From contig JACKQL020000049.1 of the NCBI GenBank assembly GCA_018296165.2, positions 1 through 64,000 on the forward strand: a DNA stretch of 64,000 nt, read 5' to 3'. Both the position numbers and the translations under genes were made by a program. The notes below the pieces were generated by a model, which did no database searches, had not been told where the DNA came from, and was given only the letters and a program-made list of their open reading frames with translations. This document shows positions 56,173 through 64,000 of this stretch, piece after piece. Numbering within the stretch: position 1 is the first letter of the stretch; every line of letters starts with the position of its first letter. Source of the DNA: Termitomyces sp. T153. Taxonomy: Eukaryota; Basidiomycota; Agaricomycetes; Agaricales; Lyophyllaceae.

Positions 56173-57330
56173 TCAAATAGCTTTTGGGGCATTGGGATGT
56201 CTATGGTAAAAGTCCTGGACCAGGGTTGGCACATGTATGTTAGCCTGTGATTTCCAAGAGATGTCCTCAACACCATATCCCTTCCATTTCACCTTGAACT
56301 GCAACTTCCCTTGGAACAATCTGCTATCCAGGATTTCCTCCACTTCATACTCCTCCTCATTGTCAACCAGAACTGGTGGTGGGGGTGGCTTAGAGTGGCA
56401 GCCTGAGATTGGATCCTCCAGTGCTGGAAATAGCTTGACAACATTGAAGACTGGGTGCAGTTGGCATAGGCCTGTTGGCAGTTTAAGTTGGTATGCCAAA
56501 GGCCCTACCTTCTTCTCCACCATGAAAGGGCCAAGATGACAATGTGACAGCTTCTGGGATGGCCTTGTTGTCTTGATGTCTGAGCTATCCAAGTACACAC
56601 AGTCTTCAAGCTTGTAATCTGGGGCTGGTGTCTGTGGGCAGTTGTAGTACTGTGCCATGTCCTCCTTGGCCTTCATCAATGCAGCTTTTGCCTCCTCCTG
56701 TGCCCTCTTCATCTGGTCCACAAACTTGTTGACAGAGTCATTCTCAGAGGGGCATGCCTGAGGCTCAAATTTCATGTGAGAGTGCCTGCCAGTGTCTAAG
56801 AAGAATGGAGTCATCTGTGCGGAAGAGTGAACATGGTTGTTGTACTGGAATTCAGTGTCTGGCAGCAGCTCATCCCAGTCATCCTGCCTCTCATTACAAA
56901 AAAGGCAGAGATACTGTTCCAGTTCCTGGTTCTGCCACAAACCAGGGGCCCTGGTTAGAGACATACCCATCTGACAGACCATGGAGTTTCCAGACATTCT
57001 TCCAATACAGGCTGGCTGCTCCCAAGGCAGAGCATGTGGTGTGGGTAGGTATGAAGTGAGCCCATTTGCCATAGAGGTCCACCACTACCATCACAGCATT
57101 GTACCCATGAGCATCTGGAAGTTCCTCAATGAAATCTACTGATGTGACACTCCAGCAGGTAGCTGGAATAGGGAGCGGGTGGAGCTGACCCATGGGTGCT
57201 TGGTGACAAGGCTTGGTGCACAGACAGAGATCACAGGTGCTAGTGTAAGTGCCCACATATTGGGAGATCTGTGACCACCAATAGTTCTGGGATACTAGCT
57301 CCAGCATCTACCACCTTCCAGGATGCTCAG
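56173..57330 (-). pseudogene. Integrase and chromodomain of H
   Basis: Zinc finger end CDLCLCTKPCHQAPMGQLH, core SVTSVDFIEELPDAHGY (first Asp), GYVSNQGPWFVAE (second Asp is Asn), then a jump to QELEQYLCLF: about 35 residues including the catalytic Glu are gone relative to B. The C-terminal part is an intact 299-codon frame with GPLAYQLKLPTGLCQLHPVF and chromodomain YEVEEILDSRLFQGKLQFKV, KWKGYGVEDISW. Confidence 0.87.
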
Positions 57331-59180
57331 CTACCCAAGAGTCATGATGTTGTTTTACAATGTGCTGGCAAAGTTCTGGGATGTTAGGCATGTAAATGCA
57401 TCCTCTGAAGTTCAAAAGCCCATCCTAAAGACCCCACTCATCTGCATGCACTGACTTGACTCCACTTGCCTGTTGTGCTCATAGGGCCTGGGCAGCCTGA
57501 GCAACTGCATCCTTCTGTGCTCCCTTCTGGTTCCCTCTTCAGATGTCTCTAAGGATCTTTGCCTCATCCCCTTGAACCACAATCTCTTCTAGTGCATAGA
57601 TGGCAAAGAGCTCAGGCTTGAGGAGGACAATATTGTCATTATCTCCTGCTCCTGTGCCATGGTCAGCCTGCCTGGACAATGCATCCAGTTTACCCATGCT
57701 CTGTCTAGGTCTGTGATGCAGGGAGAAGTCAAAGTTGGCCAGATACAGGAACCACTAAGCTTGGCATCAATTGAGTTTCTTAGCAGAATGGAAGTACTCC
57801 AGGTTCTTGTGATCTGTCCAACTTCAAACTTATGCCATGCACCCTTGAGGAAATGCTGCCATTCTTCAAAGGACCTAATAATTGCTAGCATCTCTTTGTC
57901 ATGGATCTCATAGTTCCATTCCACTGCATTAAGGCTTTTGGAGTAAAAGGCTATTGGATGTCATTTGCCATCCTCCTTTTACTATTGGGAGAGGACTGCT
58001 CCTGTAGCAAAGTCTGAACTATCTGCCTCCATGCAGAATGGAGAGTCATCATCAGGCAACAGAAGGACAGGCTTTGAGTAGGACAGGCTTTGAGGTAACT
58101 GCTTGTGTGAGGGCATCAAAGGCAGCTTGCTGTGGGGGCTCCCATTGCCATGCTGCATCCTTGCCTGTGAGGTTGAAGAGGGGATGTGCATAGTGGGAGA
58201 AATCCTGTATGAACCCAAGAAAGCCCTGCACTTCCTTCTTGTTCCTTGGCTCAGGCCACTCTGCTACATCTGCCACCTTAATGGGATCCATCTCAGCCAT
58301 TCCCTGCAAAATAATCAAACTCAGGTACTCCACCTTAGTCTGCTCAAATTCACACTTCTCAGGCTTTAAATAGAGCTGGTATTGGTGAAGGCATTCCAGG
58401 ACAATGCATGTGACCTAGTGATGCTCCTCCAGAGTTTTAGTGTAGATGAGGATATTGTCCAGATATACACAGACAATATCTTTGGCAATCAGATCATGGA
58501 AAATGTCATTCATCATAGTCTGGAAGGTGGCTGGGCTATTGGTAGGGCCAAAGAACATCACCAGAGGTTCAAAGAGTCCATGATTAGTTCAGAATGCTTC
58601 CTTCCACTCATCCTCTCTTGTGATGCATACATTGTTGTAGCCCCAACAGACATCCAACTTTGTGAAGTAGCATGCATCTTGAAGGTTGTTGACAAGTTCT
58701 GAGATAAGTGGCAAAGGATAGCAGTTCTTTACTGTCATTGCATTCAGAACATGATAATCCTGAACTAGATGAAGAGACCCATCCTTCTTGATAAAAAAGA
58801 CTGAGGAGGCCATTGGAGACTTGGAGGGTTGTATTTGTCCTGTGCTAGGATTCTCCTGCAGGAAGGTGTCCAGCTCATCCTGCTCATGGGGCACAAGTGG
58901 ATAGACCTTGCAGCTGGAGGGCTCAGCATCTGGTATCAGCTTGATTGCATGATCCCACTGCTTGTGCTCTGGGAGGGAATTAAAGGAGGCCTTGGAGAAT
59001 ACATTCTCAAAGTTATGGAGGTGATTGGGAACAGTGCTACAGAAGGGCTTGGCTGTGAGTTTGCTGCAAATGCTTCAGCTAGACATTGGGAAGTAGTCTG
59101 ACTGGCCCAAATCTCAGCCACTGTAGGAGGGGGGCCAAGGGTTGTAGCATAGATCCTATCACCCACCTCAATAGTTTCAT
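57331..59180 (-). pseudogene. RT and RNase H of H
   Basis: RT: SPMASSVFFIKKDGSLHL, YFTKLDVCWGYNNV (catalytic Asp kept), [22 protein letters not shown], [11 protein letters not shown] (YLDN). A 7-codon in-frame deletion relative to B lies at EVQGFLGFIQDFSHYAHP. RNase [43 protein letters not shown]. Frame breaks throughout. Confidence 0.85.
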
Positions 59181-60040
59181 CCAGAGACTCTGCATCCAGA
59201 CTACTGGTCCATTCTCCTTCACCTCCCTCTTCTTCTGGAGAATCACACTCAACACTCTGGACATCCTTGTAGAGGGCCTCTCTATGAGGGAATGCCAGAG
59301 GGGGGGGGACTCAGGAGGTCAAGATCAGCATAAGGGAGATACTCAGCATGACAGGCATGCACAGCAGCATGCTCATGAATCTTGGCTCTCTGCTCCTTAT
59401 GGGCTTCTTCTGCACAGGTAATGCAGCAATGGGGGCAATGACTCATGTTCACCTCACCCTTAGTCCAGTCAATCTCTAGGTTGTGTTCATGTAGCCAGGT
59501 GAACCCCAAGATCATGTCTTGCTTTCCCAAACTAGTGACAGCAAAAGCAGCTCACTCTGAGTGGTCTTGGTAGTGGAGGACCAGGTTTACCATGGAGCAA
59601 ATAGAGCCAGCTTCATTGTGAGTGCCATCAACATTGTACACAGAGATAGGACAGGAAAGGGGGTAAGTGGTGAGGTGGTGTTGTTGCATGTAGTCTGTGT
59701 TGAGGAAGAGGCCTGTTGCCCCACTGTCAAGGAGGACAACCACACTTTGGGTCTGCTGGGTGTCTGTCATCTCAATTTCTACCTGTAGCTTTAGGGAATT
59801 GGTAGAAGGGGTGGAAGCAATAATGTAGCAATGACAGAGATCATGTTCTCATGCAGGAATCCAGAGGCATGGGCTAGGAGGTGTGTTTACAGCAGAGACT
59901 TTAGCTGGAGAGGGGATTTGTACATCTGAGGAAGGGCTTATTGTTTTGGGCATAGTATCAACAATGGCAACAGATATATTTGATTCTACAGACAGGGGGG
60001 CAAAACAATTAGCACTAGGCAACAGGAGCATACAGGTCAT
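59181..60040 (-). pseudogene. Protease region of H
   Basis: VVVLLDSGATGLFLNTDYM keeps the D-S-G active site; then YNVDGTHNEAGSIC, a break, and DMILGFTWLHEHNLEIDW (59282-59530), the usual retropepsin end. Confidence 0.82.
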
Positions 60041-61390
60041 CCATTGCCCTTTTGAAAATCCTCAGACTCTGTAGGAACCTCCTCCAATACATTGGCCACT
60101 TCATTGGACTGGACAGCTATAAGTGCATCTGGAGAGGGGGTTTCCTTGCATCCTAGGCTGCAAGGAGTTGGATGAGCAACTGCTCTTGCTCTGATGCTGA
60201 CAGGTAGCAGACCTCTAGTCCTTGAGGACAGTAGTGGGCAAAGTGACCTGCCTTTCCACAGCATCAACACAGCAGGGGAGTAGAGGACCACTGTCAGGAG
60301 GCATCAACATCCATTGGGACTCCTTGGGGCAGGGAGCACAAGGGAGCAACATGGGATGGAAGGGGAATAGTTGCACCTGCTTGTGAGGCTGCTTGAGCAG
60401 GCATGGAAGGGGGAGCTCAGGGGGTGAACCCTCTACAAGAGAAAGGAAATGTTGAGGGTTGTGTCCACTGCAGCTCACATTGCAGTTCTATCAACTGCCA
60501 TTGCTCACATGCCACCTTGTACTAGGTATTGACATGCTCATCATCTGGGCACCCCTCTGCCATACTGTCAATGCAATCTATAAGAGAGGGGTGGAGTACA
60601 TCACAGAAGGTTAGGCAGAGTTGCAGACCATCCAGATATCCTGTCTGTTCAACTAAGGCATGAAAAGAGTCAATGTACTCATCAAGTGACCATTTTCCTT
60701 GACCATACTGGGTTTGGTCTTGAAGGGAAAGAGCTGCAGTTTTGGTGGGATCAAGGGGGAAGAACTCAGCTTAGAACTCCTTCTCAAACTCCATCTAGCC
60801 AGAGAAACTCTCAACTCCTCCTAGGCATCAAAAAATACACAGGGCATAGGTTGAAGCTTGACCAGCCTTCATGTAGGAGAAAACCCAAGCAATTTTCAAG
60901 GCATTAGAGGCAAAGGTTTCACTGCTCAGCTAGATATAGGTGATACAGGACTGGAGGAAATGTTCTCCAGCTCTATAGTCCCCATCAAATATGTTGGAGG
61001 GTGCAGGGCAAGGAAGTTTGGAGTGGGGTGCCAAAACCTCTGAGCTAGGTGCAGAAGAGAACCTTTCTGCAGCTGCTGGGGGTCCAGGGGGAGGAGTAGG
61101 AGTGAGGAGAAGACATTCCAGAATTGCTTAAAGAGAAAGGGACACTGCTTTAGTAGTTTGACAGAGTCCAGTGAGTTCAGCAGTGTGGGAAGTAAGGGAG
61201 GCTTGGATAAGTTGAACCTGTATCTCCAGGGACAGCAAACAACTCCAGGCATCATCCTGAGGGCTCAAAGCATCAGAGGGAGGTGCTGGAGGAGTTGGCT
61301 GGGTCATAGGAGGAGCACAGGGGGCACTAAGACACTGGTAGAGGAGAGACCTTTTTGAGGAACCAAGTAGAAGCTCAGGTAACCAAAGAG
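60037..61390 (-). pseudogene. Gag of element H
   Basis: Collinear with B gag. The zinc knuckle at 60228-60269 reads C-stop-C-C-GKAGHFAHYC, with TGA replacing an Arg or Gln codon. Several further stops. Confidence 0.75.
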
Positions 61391-61412
61391 GGAGATCTCA
61401 GACCAAATCTAG

Positions 61413-61423
61413 AGATTTGTTCT
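61413..61423 (-). promoter_or_regulatory. Decayed self-priming PBS of H
   Basis: Minus strand AGAACAAATCT, two bases inside the 5' LTR. It matches the LTR start (AGACTTGTTCC) at 9 of 11 positions; B still matches 11 of 11. Confidence 0.5.
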
Positions 61424-61425
61424 GC

Positions 61426-61982
61426 TGTAAGGGCAACCTCTGGAGGTTGTGGCTCAGTCACACAACTGGCAGAGGGAGATTCAAAGTCTATTCGGTATCT
61501 ACAAGAAGTTCTAGAGTTCTAGCTACTCACCTGGCAGAGGGAGATCCAAAGGGAACAAGTCTAAGGATCCCCAATGCCAGTGTTCAGAAAATTTACTCTA
61601 GAGCTTCTTAAAAAATCACCAAACAACAACCAAATCTGGAGTCTGATCAAAAAGTGGAAATCCATTGTAAACAGCCTCAATCTCCAGACTTCTGGCATGT
61701 GACTACTCACCAATACTGCCAAAGGATAGCCCTTGGCTGAAAGTACCTGTGGTCAAAAGATGGGAGGCCTACAATGAGCAGTAGGTCCAAAATACAGGAA
61801 ACAATCCAGGGGTCTGGTAAGAGGCCATGTGGAAAAAGGCAACACTTGTCAGAATTATGGACAGAGAACCAGTGCAGCCTGAGGGCTAAAACTGGTACCA
61901 GCAGATAGGGGAAGCAAAGGAGGATAAAGAAAAACTATAAGGAGGGAGAACAGAACAAAGGGGAATGGGACATTCCCTGACA
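61426..61982 (-). repeat. 5' LTR of H
   Basis: 557 bp, nearly identical to the 3' LTR by eye. Confidence 0.92.
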
Positions 61983-61987
61983 ACAAC

Positions 61988-62101
61988 CTTCCAAACATTC
62001 ATGACCAACTCTGGACCTCACTATTGCTTGGCTTCAAAACCCATCAACATCCATTGATCCCCCATCAAACTCCAGCCCCACTTCCATCACTTGCATAGCC
62101 T
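61988..62101 (+). repeat. LTR (C/F/G family), right part, 3'-truncated
   Basis: Continues the LTR of 54756-55525 after H. It aligns with sibling LTRs up to CATAGCCT and then stops; the last about 270 bp and the terminal CA are missing. Confidence 0.75.
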
Positions 62102-62103
62102 AG

Positions 62104-63613
62104 GATGCCCACAATGCATTCTGTGACATGGTGTATGCAGTTGAAGAGGGAGTGCAAGGCATCTACAATGCCTTGCTTGACCATGCTCAAAACATGGCTG
62201 TATTTTCTGATAAATTCACAATTTGTAGGTGGCTTTTGGAGGGCATGCCTTCTGACATGCTTGTTGCATTGATACACAATAGTGGACTTGCTCCTGAGGT
62301 GAATACCATGGAGGAATTTGTTTCAGAGGCCAAGGCCTACAAAAATAGTATAAAAAATGCAGTGCACTACTTAGAGCACAGAATAAAGAGTCAGTCAGGA
62401 TGCCAGCTGTCACTAGCAGCAGTGCAGTCTCCAAAGCTCAGGACTGCCCTGGCAAAGTGGACAGAGCTGGCAGGACACCATGTTCATCTGCAGCCACCTA
62501 GACTGGTGAGAAGACCTGCTGCATGTGTGGCCTTGAGGCCCATGCCTCCTTGAGTCAGTATGGGCCCAGGCCCTTCTTGACCTGTGGGAGCAGTGCAGAT
62601 GGCAAGAAAGCATCTTGCCACAGGGAAGAATGTGTTGGCCATAGCATTAGGCTAACCAGGAAAAGATGCTGGACAATCTGCAACTTGTTACAAGTGCAGA
62701 AAGGTCAGTCACTATGCCCAAGAGTGCAGGAAGCTAGTCAAGCCAGCTCCTCATGTGTTTGTATGAGCAGCACACACTGCTGCTCCTTCAGATATGGGAG
62801 ACACTGATAATGAGCAGGAGGAGGATCCTGATAACACAAATAACAAACAGGCAGCTGAGTCTGATGGGACTCAGGTTAATGATGAGAAGTACATTGAGTT
62901 AGAAACATATGAGAATGCCTACTATACTCAGGGTAATGAGAGTGATGGACTATTCACCCTCACTGAAGTCCCTGCTGCTGAGCATAAGGGACAAGAACCT
63001 AGTAATGAGGTTTGTATATGCAAGTGGCCAGGATACATGTGGCCCCATTGACCACACCAATGACCCTGCAGCTGGGAATAATTGGAAGTTGTTCCATCAT
63101 AAACTATGGGGCCAGAGTGACCATAAATGTCTCTGGCAAGTTTTGCAATGTCTATGTGGACATTGCTAACTTTGATTGCTACAACATGATTGTAGGAACA
63201 CCATTTATGAGGGCACACAATGTCCCCTTGGACTTTCAGAATGGCTAAGTGGTCATTGATGGTGTGGTGACTCCAGCTCATAAGTTGGAGCTGGAGGATG
63301 CAGATGGCTGGGTGCAATGCTTCTATACAGTGGACAAGCAGTGCAATGAGTGGCCCTTACTACTTGGTGGACTGAGGTAGCCCACTGTAGAAGAGGTGGA
63401 AGATGAGGATGGGGTCTGGGTAACTAATAGTCTGCTTGGGGACCATCCATCCCTGCTAGTCTTAGAGGAAGAGTATCAAAGGAGTACTCTTCAAGCAGGG
63501 GAGAGAGTATGCCCTAAGGTGTCAAAATTGGCTGCACAAAGACCTCCAAGAGTGGAGGTAATGCAGCAGAGGGGCCAGAAGAATTGGATTGATCTTTCAC
63601 CATTAGGGGAATG
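62104..63613 (+). pseudogene. Gag-protease fragment of another Gypsy element (I)
   Basis: Capsid C-terminal part GIYNALLDHAQNMAVFSDKF and GLAPEVNTMEEFVSEAKAY (62128-62360), CCHC knuckle CYKCRKVSHYAQEC at 62686-62727 in a different frame, acidic linker (62794-63000), then the second half of a retropepsin: YVDIANFDCYNMIVGTPFM and NVPLDFQNG (63125-63245). The catalytic D-S-G segment is missing. The frame ends at 63612 without RT. The 5' end abuts the truncated LTR. Confidence 0.75.
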
Positions 63614-64000
63614 AAGGATTTGGGACAGACAAATCCCAAAGCCTACTATTGAATGGTGTAACATTAGGTAAGCATACAAAGTAAACAGGTACATACAGAT
63701 GTTATATCAAAATGTAATGAAAGGTCTGTGTGATTGATGTATATAAGTGAGGGAGGGTGGGTTGAGAGAAGGTGAGTAATGATATATGAGTCACAAGAAT
63801 GTATGCAGTAACCACACATAGATGAAGGTAAGAGTTCAAGAAACACAGAACATGTGACTGTGACTGTTCATCCAGGAAACACATTCCACATTTGTTTTGT
63901 GACTCACTTTGCAGACTTCCATCTCCTGATTTTGCCAGTCATTTAATCAAGAGTAATAGTAGTCATACAAAATATAAAGTACAATATGTGTAGTCCTGCA
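63614..64000 (+). repeat. Possible LTR start of element I
   Basis: Follows TTAGGGGAA, a weak purine tract, and contains a TATA box GTATATAAGTGAGGG (about 63739-63753). The LTR end would be beyond the window. Weak evidence. Confidence 0.3.

Larger units (their letters stand above)
55526..61982 (-). mobile_element. Ty3/Gypsy chromovirus H, both LTRs, TSD ACAAC
   Basis: 6457 bp, minus strand, same family and gene order as B. LTRs 55526-56083 and 61426-61982, perfect ACAAC duplications at 55521-55525 and 61983-61987. More stops in coding regions than intact frames; an integrase deletion removes the catalytic Glu region. Confidence 0.93.

Overview
The window looks like a transposon graveyard in a basidiomycete (probably agaricomycete) genome. 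Two things point there. The only host-type gene is a cytochrome P450 cut by about 17 introns of roughly 50 nt. Nearly everything else is Ty3/Gypsy LTR retrotransposons of chromovirus type, plus a LINE related to fungal Tad/jockey-like elements. Most copies are full of C-to-T / G-to-A changes that create stop codons and remove CpG, as expected of methylated repeats. I cannot name the species.

Layout. 1-4067: right part of a non-autonomous element (K: non-coding interior plus 3' LTR), inserted in a minus-strand Gypsy element C (4068-9130: pol start, protease, gag, 5' LTR). 9131-10296: spacer. 10297-16008: gag-only element F with perfect 5-bp target duplication (TSD), itself holding a solo LTR (12274-13457). 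16009-17189: 3' end of a minus-strand LINE. 17190-32162: element G (truncated 5' LTR, gag, integrase, chromodomain, 3' module, 3' LTR), split by non-autonomous element D (21446-28531). 32163-45171: minus-strand element A, split by chromovirus B (35101-41677). 45172-48.8 kb: 5' half of a minus-strand LINE, followed by a 229-bp tandem repeat. 49.4-54.7 kb: less decayed island with a DNA-transposase-like fragment and the P450 gene. 54756-62101: an LTR split by chromovirus H (55526-61982). 62104-64000: decayed gag/protease of another Gypsy element and a possible LTR start.

Main discovery candidate: four elements (K, D, F, G) carry on the strand OPPOSITE to gag-pol, just inside the 3' LTR, all or part of the same gene. 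Its structure is a TATA-like box, exon 1 (about 43 codons), a 47-49 nt intron, exon 2 (70-74 codons), a 48-50 nt intron, and exon 3 (about 390-400 codons) starting with a double C-x2-C cluster. Splice positions and reading phases agree between D and G although the DNA has diverged strongly. An intron can survive retrotransposition only if it is antisense to the genomic RNA, so this looks like a genuine antisense accessory gene of unknown function (about 500 aa).

Second theme: priming. In the K/C/F/D/G lineage the 12 nt just inside the 5' LTR are the exact reverse complement of the presumed transcript start in the LTR, and two subfamilies show a compensatory base change. The B/H family shows the same arrangement with an unrelated 11-nt sequence. 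This is the signature of Tf1/sushi-type self-priming.
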